Program-made: the position numbers and the translations under genes
Notes under the pieces: model-generated
Told to the model about the DNA's origin: nothing
Database searches by the model: none
What the model saw: the letters and a program-made list of their open reading frames with translations, nothing else
Part shown: one piece after another, positions 8,968-17,358 of the stretch
How the letters are laid out: each line of letters starts with the position of its first letter
Numbering within the stretch: position 1 is the stretch's first letter
Source of the DNA: Proteobacteria bacterium SG_bin4
Lineage (GTDB): Bacteria; Pseudomonadota; Gammaproteobacteria; Burkholderiales; Nitrosomonadaceae
Reading direction: 5' to 3'
Length of the DNA stretch: 64,000 nucleotides
Assembly (NCBI GenBank): GCA_002083395.1
Contig: LWDH01000016.1
Location: forward strand, 32,777-96,776

Positions 8968-9869
8968 TGCTGATACGCGCCTTCTTTCTTGTATTGCTGT
9001 TGAGCAGCTCTGCTGCTTACGCATCGCTGTTCGGCGACAACGAAGCGCGCGAACAGATCAATGCGTTACGTAAGCAGGTTAGCGAGATGGAAGCGCGTAT
9101 TGCCAAGATGGAGCAGGCATTAAACAGCCAAGCTTTGCTTGAACTTTACGCGCAAGTTGAAACGCTCAATCAGGAATTGGGCAAGCTCAACGGCCAGATC
9201 GAAATGCTCAGTAACGACAATGCTTTGCTGCAAAAACGCCAGCGCGATTTTTATATCGATTTGGACAATCGGTTGCGCCAGATTGAGCAGCCATCGGGGA
9301 AACCGCGCTCATCGTTAACGGATCAGCCGGGAATTCAGGGCGAAAGCCATGCGGCAATTGCACCATCGACCCAGGAGCAAGCAGCGGCTTCGGCAGCAAG
9401 CGCCGCTGCTGTTGAACCGGCGCACGAGGAAATCGAGTCATCAGCGGCTGCCGGTGCACCCAGTGCCTCGGCGAAAGAATTGGTGCCTGCAGGTCCTGCG
9501 GAGAACAGCGCCTATCAGGCCGCTTATGACCGCTTCAAAGGCGGTGAATATGTTGATGCCATTGCGCAATTCGAAAACTTTCTGCAGAGTTATCCGCAAT
9601 CAAATTTAGCGCCGGCCGCGGCTTACTGGATCGGCAACGCGCATTACGCGTTGCGCGATTATCAACTGGCGATAGCCGCGCAGCAGAAACTGATTGCGCA
9701 GTATCCGGGTAGCAACAAGGTGCCGGATGCCTTGCTGAATATCGCTACCAGCCAAAATCAAATGGGCGATAGCAAGGCAAGCCGGCAAACCCTGGAAAAG
9801 ATCCTGGCAAAATACCCTAATAGCGAAGCCGGCAAGAAAGCCAAACAACGCCTGGCCAATCTCAAGTAA
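8967..9869 (+). CDS. cpoB: Cell division coordinator CpoB (YbgF), TPR protein
   Basis: Periplasmic protein of 300 residues. A signal peptide ('LLLSSSAAYAS') is followed by a coiled-coil trimerisation helix (about residues 27-90), an Ala/Ser/Glu-rich linker (about 125-170) and a C-terminal TPR domain with 'YQAAYDRFKGGEYVDAIAQF' and 'AYWIGNAHYALRDYQLAIAA'. In E. coli CpoB couples Tol-Pal action to PBP1B during constriction. It overlaps pal by one base and is the last gene of the tol-pal operon. Confidence 0.92.
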   Translation: MLIRAFFLVLLLSSSAAYASLFGDNEAREQINALRKQVSEMEARIAKMEQALNSQALLELYAQVETLNQELGKLNGQIEMLSNDNALLQKRQRDFYIDLDNRLRQIEQPSGKPRSSLTDQPGIQGESHAAIAPSTQEQAAASAASAAAVEPAHEEIESSAAAGAPSASAKELVPAGPAENSAYQAAYDRFKGGEYVDAIAQFENFLQSYPQSNLAPAAAYWIGNAHYALRDYQLAIAAQQKLIAQYPGSNKVPDALLNIATSQNQMGDSKASRQTLEKILAKYPNSEAGKKAKQRLANLK

Positions 9870-9963
9870 CGCCGCACCGCAGCAATCCGCCGCAGCAGTC
9901 AATTGCTGTAGCCGTCACAACGTAGTACAGTCCGCTTTTTCCTTTGGTTAATAGCTCAACATC

Positions 9964-10620
9964 ATGCAAGCGCTAGAGACGACAACCTTGCGCATCACTG
10001 AGATTTTCTTTTCGTTACAAGGCGAAACCAGCCGGGTAGGGCTGCCGACGGTATTTGTGCGCCTCACCGGTTGCCCGTTGCGTTGCGGTTATTGCGATAC
10101 CGCCTATGCTTTTACCGGTGGCAAAACCCTATCGATCGCGGAGATTCTGAAACAAGTAGCGCGCTATCAAACCCGGTATGTGACCGTGACTGGTGGCGAG
10201 CCGCTGGCGCAGAAAGCCTGTCTGGTTCTGCTGAACGCATTATGCGATGCACACTATTCGGTATCGTTGGAAACCAGCGGGGCGTTGGATTTAGCAAACG
10301 TCGATACCCGCGTATCGAAAATCATGGATATCAAAACACCCGGATCGGGAGAAGTGTCCAAAAATAACTGGAACAACCTTGAATACTTGACGATGCACGA
10401 CGAGCTTAAGTTTGTAATTTGCGATGAAGCCGACTATCGCTGGGTTTGTGAAACAATTCAAAACAGACAGTTATCGCAAAAATGCCCGATCTTGTTTTCA
10501 CCAGTTCACGGCAATTTGAATCCGGCAACATTGGCCGAGTGGATTTTGCGCGATCAACTGCCGGTGCGGATGCAGTTGCAACTGCATAAATTGCTCTGGG
10601 GCGAAGGGCCGGGACGATGA
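9964..10620 (+). CDS. queE: 7-carboxy-7-deazaguanine synthase QueE (radical SAM)
   Basis: Radical SAM enzyme (218 residues) converting 6-carboxytetrahydropterin to 7-carboxy-7-deazaguanine on the route to queuosine. The [4Fe-4S] ligands are C37, C41 and C44 in 'CPLRCGYCDTAYAF', followed by 'VTVTGGEPLAQ'. The N-terminal 'ITEIFFSLQGETSRVGLPTVF' is the substrate-binding start typical of QueE. Its stop overlaps the queC start (ATGA), so the two pathway enzymes are coupled. Confidence 0.94.
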   Translation: MQALETTTLRITEIFFSLQGETSRVGLPTVFVRLTGCPLRCGYCDTAYAFTGGKTLSIAEILKQVARYQTRYVTVTGGEPLAQKACLVLLNALCDAHYSVSLETSGALDLANVDTRVSKIMDIKTPGSGEVSKNNWNNLEYLTMHDELKFVICDEADYRWVCETIQNRQLSQKCPILFSPVHGNLNPATLAEWILRDQLPVRMQLQLHKLLWGEGPGR

Positions 10621-11300
10621 AAAAAGCAGTGGTATTGTTATCCGGCGGATTGGATTCGGCGACGGTGCTGGCGATTGCACGCAATCAGGGCTTTCAATGC
10701 TATGCGCTAAGCGTCGATTACGGGCAGCGGCATCGATCAGAATTAGAAGCTGCACGGAAAGTTACGCAATCCTTGGACTCACAGGCGCACCAAGTTATTA
10801 AACTCGATCTGACAGCATTCGGTGGATCAGCGCTCACAGATCGTTCAATTGAAATTCCAATTTCTGGAGAGCGTGCAGCAAATATCCCCGTCACTTATGT
10901 ACCCGCCCGGAATACCATTATGTTGTCGCTGGCGCTGGCCTGGGCGGAAACACTCGATTGCCAGGATATCTTCATCGGTGTAAACGCGGTCGATTATTCC
11001 GGCTATCCCGATTGCCGCCCGGAGTACATTGCAGCGTTCGAGCAGATGGCGAATCTGGCGACCAAAGCGGGTATCGAAGGCAAGAAACTCACCATTCATA
11101 CGCCGCTGATGCATTTATCGAAAAGAGAAATCATCCAAGCAGGAATTGCCTTGGGTGTCGATTTCAGTTTGACCGTTTCGTGCTATCAGGCGGATGAAGC
11201 GGGGCGTGCTTGCGGTGTGTGCGATTCCTGCCGGATTCGCAAAGCAGGATTTGCGGCAGCGAGTATTGTGGATCCAACCCGCTACCGGGGAGCTGATTGA
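10617..11300 (+). CDS. queC: 7-cyano-7-deazaguanine synthase QueC
   Basis: ATP-dependent enzyme (227 residues) converting 7-carboxy-7-deazaguanine and ammonia to preQ0, the step after QueE. The PP-loop ATP-binding motif 'SGGLDSA' is at residues 9-15. The zinc site is C189, C199, C202 and C205 near the C-terminus. Overlaps queE by 4 nt. It converges with the small gene at 11307-11648, only 6 nt away, with no terminator hairpin evident between them. Confidence 0.96.
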   Translation: MKKAVVLLSGGLDSATVLAIARNQGFQCYALSVDYGQRHRSELEAARKVTQSLDSQAHQVIKLDLTAFGGSALTDRSIEIPISGERAANIPVTYVPARNTIMLSLALAWAETLDCQDIFIGVNAVDYSGYPDCRPEYIAAFEQMANLATKAGIEGKKLTIHTPLMHLSKREIIQAGIALGVDFSLTVSCYQADEAGRACGVCDSCRIRKAGFAAASIVDPTRYRGAD

Positions 11301-11306
11301 TTCGCG

Positions 11307-11648
11307 CTATTTCTTGGGTGCGTTGTTTTTGTCGTTTTGCTGGCGCATTTTGTTTTCGAGCTTATCCATTTGCTCGGGCGTCAGTATCGCTTGCAGGCTG
11401 ATGCGGGTTTGCTCCTGGATTTGTTGCAGCTTGTTTCTTTCTTCTTTAAACACCGCTTCTACTTTCTTCCGCTCGGCGCTGAAAATGGTTTCCACCTGAT
11501 TGCGCTGCGCTTCGCTGAGTCCTAGTTCTTTTGCCATGCGGCTAACTGCTTCACGGCTGTCGGCAGGTTGATTTTTTTGAGCATGCGCAACAGTTACGGT
11601 ACAAGATAAAATCAAAGCGATTGCAGCCGGAATGAATGGTCGTTGCAT
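11307..11648 (-). CDS. Periplasmic Spy/CpxP-like (LTxxQ) protein
   Basis: A 113-residue secreted protein. A signal peptide ('AIALILSCTVTVAHA-QKNQ') is followed by an all-helical, charged domain with 'LGLSEAQRNQVETIF' and a closing 'AILTPEQMDKLENKM'. The paired L(S/T)xxQ motifs are the hallmark of Spy/CpxP-type periplasmic chaperones and stress sensors. The ATG at 11648 has an AGGAGATAA Shine-Dalgarno. Short length makes exact family assignment moderate; it may alternatively belong to a related Nitrosomonas-specific group. Confidence 0.72.
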   Translation of the reverse strand: MQRPFIPAAIALILSCTVTVAHAQKNQPADSREAVSRMAKELGLSEAQRNQVETIFSAERKKVEAVFKEERNKLQQIQEQTRISLQAILTPEQMDKLENKMRQQNDKNNAPKK

Positions 11649-11697
11649 CGTTATCTCCTGATTAATGGAAAGGCATTTGGAAGATTTTTCCCGGTTG

Positions 11698-11849
11698 CTA
11701 AGGAAATGCTGATTAATTGACTATACGAGCGAATCACTTCGTTGCGCGGTACTCGCTCCCTCGCCTATCTTATTGATATGTCTCGGTTGCTGTGTGCCGT
11801 GCGCCTCGTGCTTCATCTCGTTCGCCGAATTAATCAGCGTTTCCCTAAG
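11698..11849. mobile_element. MITE-like element, copy 1
   Basis: A 152-bp segment bounded by terminal inverted repeats: left CTAAGGAAATGCTGATTAAT, right ATTAATCAGCGTTTCCCTTAG-like (read on + as ATTAATCAGCGTTTCCCTAA). The flanking CCGGTTG (11691-11697) and CAACCGG (11850-11856) extend the palindrome. The interior carries CGCCTATCTTATTGATATGT (from 11762), the reverse complement of a block in the 154-bp copy at 61134-61287. No coding capacity. It lies 20 nt past the stop of the TraT-like gene and about 50 nt upstream of the start of the Spy-like gene. Confidence 0.75.
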
Positions 11850-11869
11850 CAACCGGCATGCCGCATGGT

Positions 11870-12643
11870 CTAGAACAATCCGGAAATCGAACGTGCCAAG
11901 CCATTTGTCAGTTCAGGCGCTGCTTCTTCGTACTGCAAATTAGCTTTATTGGCAGTGCTAACCACGCGAGTGCGGTATTTATTCATTTCGCTGACTTTGG
12001 TCGAAGATTGCCGTCTGGCGCCACCGATGCCTTGTTTTGCGTCTTGCTGCCGGTCTTCACGCACAATCACGCCATCTTCGACCCGTTCGGCGATTTCCAC
12101 ATCGGTAATGGCCATAAAGGTCACATCCTTCACTGCTGCGTCGGCCAGTGTGCTGGCCAGACCAAATGCCGCGGCACCGGCCAATCCGCCGATACCGGCA
12201 CCGCTCCAGCCGTCGATCGCGGCACCGGTCGCGGTACCTACCGCAGCACCCAGCGCGGCGCTGCCCATACCGCCGTAACCAGCGCGCAATGCAGCTTCGG
12301 CAGCGGTCGGACTGGCTTTATCGACGCTCAACACATTGACTTGCAACCAATAATGCGCCTCTTTCGGATTGTTGAGGATGCGATAACCTCTTGCTTCGAG
12401 TGCGCGAGCCACGGTCGCAGTGATGTCGAAGTTGGTTTTGTCGGAGGTGTTGCGGACGTTGATATAGATTGTTCTTTGATCCGGCTCGACGGGATCGAGA
12501 AAAATGGTATCGCTCATTTTGGTTTGGACATCCAGATCTTTCTTGGCAATCGACGTATGAACCGCCGCGCAGCCGCTCAAGATCAAGGAAAAAATCAGCA
12601 TCGCTGCCACTGCCCAAGTTGTCTTGTTGCTTACGTATCCCAT
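11870..12643 (-). CDS. TraT-like outer-membrane lipoprotein
   Basis: A 257-residue lipoprotein related to TraT, the F-plasmid surface-exclusion/complement-resistance protein. The lipobox 'LILSGC' follows an N-terminal hydrophobic stretch. Then come the TraT pattern 'DLDVQTKMSDTIFLDP', 'ARALEARGYRIL', a Gly/Ala-rich transmembrane-like centre ('GMGSAALGAAVGTATGAAI') and 'MAITDVEIAERV'. I start at 12643 (ATG with GGGAGATGCG Shine-Dalgarno); an upstream in-frame ATG at 12694 has no such site. No conjugation genes are nearby, so this is a chromosomal homologue of uncertain role. Confidence 0.86.
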   Translation of the reverse strand: MGYVSNKTTWAVAAMLIFSLILSGCAAVHTSIAKKDLDVQTKMSDTIFLDPVEPDQRTIYINVRNTSDKTNFDITATVARALEARGYRILNNPKEAHYWLQVNVLSVDKASPTAAEAALRAGYGGMGSAALGAAVGTATGAAIDGWSGAGIGGLAGAAAFGLASTLADAAVKDVTFMAITDVEIAERVEDGVIVREDRQQDAKQGIGGARRQSSTKVSEMNKYRTRVVSTANKANLQYEEAAPELTNGLARSISGLF

Positions 12644-12755
12644 CGCATCTCCCGTTTGTTGGTTTGAAAAGAAAAAACGCTTAAAAGCGGCCACTACAAT
12701 CGGACGCTATTGTAAATGACTTTAAGCCGCGCGGTGTATTGCGAGCGAATCCGGG

Positions 12756-13115
12756 TTACCAGCCGTAATAGTACGGCACATAGCTGGAGACGCCGTACAG
12801 ACCGCCGTAATAAGGCCGCGAGTAACCGCCAAAGTAACTGCCGTAACCGAAGTTACCGTAACCAAGTCCGCCACAACCCAAGCCGACGCATCCCGGTGTG
12901 AACCGTTGCGGCCTTGCCGATGGCATGCCGCGCTGCGTGGCTTCCTTGAGCGCTGAGTTCAAAGCCGCATCGGTCGGCACGCTGAAGCGTTTGTTAACGG
13001 TTTCGGCGTTGAATTGCCGCTGTATCTCGCTGATATCTGGCCCGGCCAGTGCATGATTGACCGTCAAAATTGCAAATGCCGCAATGGTAATAAACATGGT
13101 TGGGATGCTGTGCAT
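12756..13115 (-). CDS. Secreted Gly/Tyr-rich hypothetical protein
   Basis: About 119 residues, unrecognised. A signal peptide ('MFITIAAFAILTVNHALAG') is followed by a helical charged segment, then a C-terminal 40 residues dominated by Gly and Tyr ('GLGYGNFGYGSYFGGY'), a composition seen in adhesive or matrix-associated proteins. The ATG at 13115 has a CGGAGG Shine-Dalgarno; an in-frame ATG six codons upstream does not. Monocistronic on the minus strand beside the TraT-like gene. Confidence 0.7.
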   Translation of the reverse strand: MHSIPTMFITIAAFAILTVNHALAGPDISEIQRQFNAETVNKRFSVPTDAALNSALKEATQRGMPSARPQRFTPGCVGLGCGGLGYGNFGYGSYFGGYSRPYYGGLYGVSSYVPYYYGW

Positions 13116-13372
13116 GGTATGCCTCCGTATCATGGATGTTTGAAAGCTATTATCAACTATCAGGCAAGCGATTGTAAATTTATCGGTCGCGAAATAGCTG
13201 AGTTTCCCGGTTGTCGTGCTGATCTGATAACGCTAACAGCGCGCCAACCTTGTTCATCAGACTGCCACACGTATTAATTGTTCGTGATAACGCTTCGATA
13301 TTTTGTGCCGTCAAGTATTGCATCCATTCCAAACAATCAGAAGATGTTTTGGTGCTATCAGTGTGAGAATCA

Positions 13373-13732
13373 CTATCGTTTGTTTTTGCTACGTTCGATG
13401 CGCACGCCGAGTCGCTTGACGCCGCGGAGGATGCCGAGCTTGGCGACGCTGACCTTGACCCACGGCGATTGAAATTCGCTCAAAATGGTTTGTGCGATAT
13501 GTTCGGCCAGTGCTTCCAGCAGCGAAAAATGTTTGTTTGTGAGAATGTCATTGATGCGATCAACGATTAATGCGTAATCGAGCGCATCGCCGATGTTGTC
13601 GGTCTGGCACGCACGGTTGCTGGGTAGCGCGATTTCCAGGTCGATGCGGATGGTTTGCGGGACGATGCGTTCCCACGGGTAGACGCCGATCAGCGTTTTG
13701 GCTTTGAAGTCGTGCAGAAAAATAATATCCAT
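13373..13732 (-). CDS. folB: Dihydroneopterin aldolase FolB
   Basis: Folate-pathway enzyme (119 residues) cleaving 7,8-dihydroneopterin to 6-hydroxymethyl-dihydropterin and glycolaldehyde; works as an octamer. Family features: 'DFKAKTLIGVYPWER' near the N-terminus (with the active-site region), 'DNIGDALDYALIVDRI', 'FSLLEALAEHIAQTIL' and the final 'KLGILRGVKRLGVRIER' strand. It lies divergent from plsY (82 nt between starts), an arrangement conserved in proteobacteria. Confidence 0.92.
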   Translation of the reverse strand: MDIIFLHDFKAKTLIGVYPWERIVPQTIRIDLEIALPSNRACQTDNIGDALDYALIVDRINDILTNKHFSLLEALAEHIAQTILSEFQSPWVKVSVAKLGILRGVKRLGVRIERSKNKR

Positions 13733-13813
13733 CGGTGATTCAGCGGTAAAATGGGCGTCCTTGCGTGTGCGAAAGCGGATTCTAATCTATTTTTTCCATG
13801 TGGTACTGATGAC

Positions 13814-14425
13814 ATGACATTATTGCTGTTTGCCGTACTGGCTTATGTGCTCGGCTCCGTGCCGTTTGCGATGCTTTCAAGCTGGATTTTTCAATTGCCC
13901 GATCCACGCACCTACGGTTCGAAAAATCCCGGCGCGACCAACGTATTGCGTAGCGGCAAAAAAGCCGCGGCGGTACTGACCTTGCTTGGCGACGCCGGCA
14001 AAGGCTGGCTGGCGGTGTTTTTGGCGCAAAGTTACGCGCCGCTGTGGGGATTGGGTGACGAAGCGGTCGCCGTGGCGGCGCTGGCGGTGTTTCTCGGGCA
14101 TGTGTTCCCGCTGTTTTTGCGGTTCCAGGGTGGCAAAGGCGTGGCGACTGCGGTGGGGGTATTGCTCGGTTTGAATCTGTGGCTCGGATTGCTGGCGCTG
14201 GCAACCTGGCTGCTGGTGGCATACGTTTGGCGCTTTTCGTCGCTGTCGGCGTTGATCGCGGCGGTATTGGCGCCACTGTACAGCATCGGTCTATTGGGTT
14301 TTGAAGCCGCTACGCTGGCGGTTTCGGCAATGTCGTTGCTGCTGATCTGGCGCCACCGGCCGAATATCGTCAACTTGCTGGCGGGCAAGGAAGGGCGTAT
14401 CGGCGAGAAAAAATCCCCTGAGTAG
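13814..14425 (+). CDS. plsY: Acyl-phosphate:glycerol-3-phosphate acyltransferase PlsY
   Basis: Integral membrane enzyme (203 residues from ATG 13814) making lysophosphatidic acid from acyl-phosphate and glycerol-3-phosphate. The three catalytic motifs are visible: 'LGSVPFAML' near the start, 'GSKNPGATNVLR', and 'GHVFPLFLRFQGGKGVATAVG'. Several hydrophobic helices follow. An in-frame GTG or ATG further upstream would add a non-conserved 21-residue leader, so the start before 'TLLLFAVLAYVLGSVPF' is preferred. It ends 3 nt from the convergent tsaD. Confidence 0.94.
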   Translation: MTLLLFAVLAYVLGSVPFAMLSSWIFQLPDPRTYGSKNPGATNVLRSGKKAAAVLTLLGDAGKGWLAVFLAQSYAPLWGLGDEAVAVAALAVFLGHVFPLFLRFQGGKGVATAVGVLLGLNLWLGLLALATWLLVAYVWRFSSLSALIAAVLAPLYSIGLLGFEAATLAVSAMSLLLIWRHRPNIVNLLAGKEGRIGEKKSPE

Positions 14426-14427
14426 TC

Positions 14428-15462
14428 TCAATCGCTCTCGGGTGTTTGCAGCATCGCCAAATTCCAGCGTGCATGCACATTGAAACTGCGCGCCGGTTGC
14501 CGGGCGGATTCCGGCATCGCTTGCAGCCGCATGGCGCCGGCAAACGCGATCATGGCGCCGTTGTCGGTGCAAAATTCCAGTTCCGGGTAAAACACCGTGG
14601 CGCCTTTGGCTGCCGCTTTGCGGGTTAGCGTGTGGCGCAGTTGTTCGTTCGCGCCGACGCCGCCAGCCACCACTAACTGTTTCAGTCCGCTTTGCGTCAG
14701 CGCTGCCAGCGATTTTCCGGTTAACACTTCGACAACCGCTTCTTGAAACGCCAGTGCGATATCGGCGCGGATTTGCTCGCTGGTTTCCTGTTTGTTAAGC
14801 AAAGTCAGCACCGCGGTTTTCAGGCCGCTGAAACTGAAATTCAGATCCCCGCTGTTGAGCATCGGGCGTGGCAGTTTGAATTGCCCGGGCCGTCCTTGGC
14901 GGGCAAGCTGCGATAACGCCGCGCCGCCCGGATAACCCAATCCCAGCAATTTCGCGGTTTTGTCGAAGGCTTCACCGGCGGCGTCGTCGACGGTTTCGCC
15001 GAGCAAATGGTAATGCCCGACGGCGTCGACTTGCATCAATTGGGTGTGTCCGCCGGACACGAGCAAGGCAATAAACGGAAAAACCGGCGCCGGTTTCGAG
15101 AGTAGCGGCGACAGCAAGTGACCTTCGAGGTGATGGATACCGATCGCCGGAATATTCAATGCAAAACTCATCGCAGCGCCGATACTGGCGCCGACCAGCA
15201 ATGCGCCGGCTAATCCCGGGCCTTGGGTGTAGGCGATGGCATCGACTTGGCGCAATGTGCAATTGGCGGCAGCGAGCGCTTGCGTGATCAGCGGCAGCAC
15301 GCGCCGGATATGATCGCGCGACGCCAGCTCCGGCACCACACCGCCATATTCGCGGTGCATGGCAATTTGCGAATACAGCGTATGGCTGAGCAGACCGCGC
15401 TCAGTGTCGTAGAGCGCGATACCGGTTTCATCGCACGAGGTTTCGATGCCTAGTACTAGCAT
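14428..15462 (-). CDS. tsaD: tRNA N6-threonylcarbamoyladenosine synthase subunit TsaD
   Basis: ASKHA-fold protein (344 residues) that, with TsaB/TsaE, transfers threonylcarbamoyl to A37 of ANN-decoding tRNAs. N-terminal 'MLVLGIETSCDETGIALYD', metal-binding histidines in 'GIHHLEGHLLSPLL', 'VSGGHTQL', 'FDKTAKLLGLGYPGG' and 'VAGGVGANEQLR' are all present. The start at 15462 matches the family N-terminus; an in-frame ATG 18 codons upstream adds unrelated sequence. rpsU, which is often next to tsaD, is absent here. Confidence 0.97.
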   Translation of the reverse strand: MLVLGIETSCDETGIALYDTERGLLSHTLYSQIAMHREYGGVVPELASRDHIRRVLPLITQALAAANCTLRQVDAIAYTQGPGLAGALLVGASIGAAMSFALNIPAIGIHHLEGHLLSPLLSKPAPVFPFIALLVSGGHTQLMQVDAVGHYHLLGETVDDAAGEAFDKTAKLLGLGYPGGAALSQLARQGRPGQFKLPRPMLNSGDLNFSFSGLKTAVLTLLNKQETSEQIRADIALAFQEAVVEVLTGKSLAALTQSGLKQLVVAGGVGANEQLRHTLTRKAAAKGATVFYPELEFCTDNGAMIAFAGAMRLQAMPESARQPARSFNVHARWNLAMLQTPESD

Positions 15463-15620
15463 GGCAATGGTGAAAAACTGTAATAGCGCTGTGTCGTCAT
15501 ACCGGTATTTTACCACCGGCGTGAGCGGTTAAAGTCGCAGCGAAGCATTGGTTAGGCTGTAACGAAAAACCGAGCTATGTTAAAGTTCGCTTTTTTATAG
15601 TTTCTAAGCAGGAGATCATC

Positions 15621-15824
15621 ATGGATTACAGTTACGAATCGGAACAAACCAAATTCATGCGTGAATTTTTGGAAAAAAACCCGAAGATTCAGGAAAAGCG
15701 GATAGAAGCGCGTAGCCGCTGGTGGGATCGCGAACAAAATCTTGAGGAAAACAAGCGTTTCCAGGAATCGGCTGAGCCGATGAAACCGTATGTATACTTT
15801 GGCGGTTGGGGAAAAACTGATTAA
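15621..15824 (+). CDS. Small DUF3460-like protein
   Basis: A 67-residue acidic/basic helical protein ('MDYSYESEQTKFMREFLEKN', then 'RWWDREQNLEENKRFQESAE'), resembling the betaproteobacterial DUF3460 family, which usually ends at a 'PYVY' motif. Here 'KPYVY' is followed by a tail (FGGWGKTD), of which WGKTD and the TAA stop lie inside the repeat element at 15806. AGCAGGAGA Shine-Dalgarno. Function unknown; family assignment from memory of the pattern, hence moderate confidence. Confidence 0.65.
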   Translation: MDYSYESEQTKFMREFLEKNPKIQEKRIEARSRWWDREQNLEENKRFQESAEPMKPYVYFGGWGKTD

Positions 15825-15855
15825 CTGCTTGCGCAGGCCATTAATCAGCGTTTCA
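15806..15855. mobile_element. Internally deleted MITE-like element, copy 3
   Basis: Only the two ends of the element remain: a left end GGGGAAAAACTGATTAACT (from 15808), and a right end GCTTGCGCAGGCCATTAATC (from 15827) continuing AGCGTTTC. The right end matches the right end of the 61134-61287 copy at 27 of 28 positions; the last six terminal bases have diverged. The middle (about 100 bp) is missing. It supplies the stop codon of the gene at 15621. Confidence 0.65.
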
Positions 15856-15898
15856 TTGGCATCGATGTCATTGAGGGGTTGGCGTACAGCTATTTACC

Positions 15899-16390
15899 AT
15901 GAAAATATTAAGCATCTTATCGGTTGTAGGGTTGCTAACCGCCTGCGCCAATTTTCCGGATACGCAACAAAACACGCAGCGTTTTGAGGAAAAATTTTCC
16001 GGAGAACACGCCGCGCTGGCACAATGCGTCGTTGCCAAATTGCAATCCGACGGGCGTTCATTTTTGCGCCCGCTGCAATTCAGAAACCGGCAATTCCCGG
16101 ATATTCATGCTTCGGAAATTCATGCATACGATACCCGCTACTTGCGCGGCGCTATTGCTACCTATGCGCCTTCCAATCCCGATGCGGTGCTGATTTATGG
16201 CAGCCCGGAAGTGGAAGTGCAACCGGCCGATCAACGCAGCAAAAACGACCAAGCGCCTTACGCATTCGCGTTGCTGTTGCAGCAAACCGATGACCGCAGT
16301 GTGCAAGCTTCGCTGCGAGGTGATGCGTTTTTCGGTCAGATTGCATGGAAAATGCTGCAGAGCTGTGCGGCGTCTGCAACAAATCCTTAG
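15899..16390 (+). CDS. Hypothetical lipoprotein
   Basis: A 163-residue protein with a short type II signal peptide and lipobox 'LLTAC' (lipidated C16 predicted). The remainder ('FSGEHAALAQCVVAKLQSDG', 'YLRGAIATYAPSNPDAVLIY') has no motif that I recognise. Two further cysteines (C43 and one near the C-terminus) could form a disulfide. The stop overlaps the convergent SDR gene by 4 nt. Confidence 0.68.
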   Translation: MKILSILSVVGLLTACANFPDTQQNTQRFEEKFSGEHAALAQCVVAKLQSDGRSFLRPLQFRNRQFPDIHASEIHAYDTRYLRGAIATYAPSNPDAVLIYGSPEVEVQPADQRSKNDQAPYAFALLLQQTDDRSVQASLRGDAFFGQIAWKMLQSCAASATNP

Positions 16391-17223
16391 TTGCTGTTGC
16401 CGGATTTGGCGAGCAGCACATCTAATGCGCGCGTGCTAAGAATACGCTTGAGAAAGCCAAACAGATAGGTTGGTACCGTGACGTAGTAGCGCGGCTTTGG
16501 ATTTTCCGCTTCCAGCGCATGGATGACGCGTTTCAGCACCGCTTCGGGCGGTAAGGTGAACGGCACGACGGGTCCGGGTTTGTTCAACCGGGCTAGCACT
16601 CCCTGGTATTTTTCGCGGTGGAAGCTATTCTCGATGTCGATATACTTTGCCAGCGCTTCAACCGCATTGGCGCGGAATTTGCTGGCAATCGGACCGGGTT
16701 CGATCAGGCTGACATAGACATTGCTGCCGCGCAGTTCCAGCCGTAACGTATCGCTTAGTCCTTCAATAGCGTATTTGGAGGCGTTGTACGCACCGCGGAA
16801 AGGCAATGCGACAAAACCCAGCACCGAGCTGTTCTGGATGATTCGCCCGTAACCTTGTTTGCGCATTACGGGCACCGCTAGATTGGTTAATTCTTGCCAG
16901 CCGAAAACATTGGTTTCAAATTGCGCGCGCAATGCGTCGCGATGCAAGTCTTCAACTGCGCCAGGTAAGCCGAATGCGCCATTGTTGAACAGCGCGTAGA
17001 GTTCCCCGCCGGTGCGCCGCAACGTTTCTTCAAAGGCAAAATGAATCGAATTGGAATCGTTTAAATCCAAACGGAAACTCTCGAAGCCTTCAGTAAGCAA
17101 TGATTCGACACTATCGCGTTTCCTTGCCGTGGCAAATACCCGATAGCCTCGTTCTCGCAGTCCTTTTGCAACGCAATAGCCGATGCCGCTGGAACAGCCC
17201 GTGATCAGTATGGTTTTTGTCAT
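16387..17223 (-). CDS. Short-chain dehydrogenase/reductase
   Basis: Classical SDR oxidoreductase (278 residues). The NAD(P)-binding 'TGCSSGIG' is at residues 8-15, with 'ATARKRDS' after the second strand suggesting NADP preference. 'LFNNGAFG' is the NNAG-type motif, catalytic Ser lies in 'IQNSSVLG' and Tyr/Lys in 'YNASK'. Substrate unknown; the extended C-terminus ('PPEAVLKRVIHALEAENPKPRYYV') is typical of SDRs acting on hydrophobic substrates. Converges on the lipoprotein gene with a 4-nt overlap. Confidence 0.9.
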   Translation of the reverse strand: MTKTILITGCSSGIGYCVAKGLRERGYRVFATARKRDSVESLLTEGFESFRLDLNDSNSIHFAFEETLRRTGGELYALFNNGAFGLPGAVEDLHRDALRAQFETNVFGWQELTNLAVPVMRKQGYGRIIQNSSVLGFVALPFRGAYNASKYAIEGLSDTLRLELRGSNVYVSLIEPGPIASKFRANAVEALAKYIDIENSFHREKYQGVLARLNKPGPVVPFTLPPEAVLKRVIHALEAENPKPRYYVTVPTYLFGFLKRILSTRALDVLLAKSGNSN

Positions 17224-17358
17224 TGAAGTAATCAGTTAACTGTATAATTTTTAGCAAGAAGGTTGTTGGCTGCTTAAAGTCGCTTCCCGTCGCTAAGCTA
17301 ACCTTCGCCGCTATTGCGGCTCTGCTTTTTTAGAAAATAACACAACCGACGAGGATTC

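Noticed and set aside
9870..9963. preQ1 riboswitch before queE
   Set aside because: The gap is short and I could not fit the H-type pseudoknot or the conserved A-rich tail.
11858..12667. 269-codon open frame on the plus strand
   Set aside because: Antisense to the TraT-like lipoprotein, which has a lipobox, signal peptide and family motifs.
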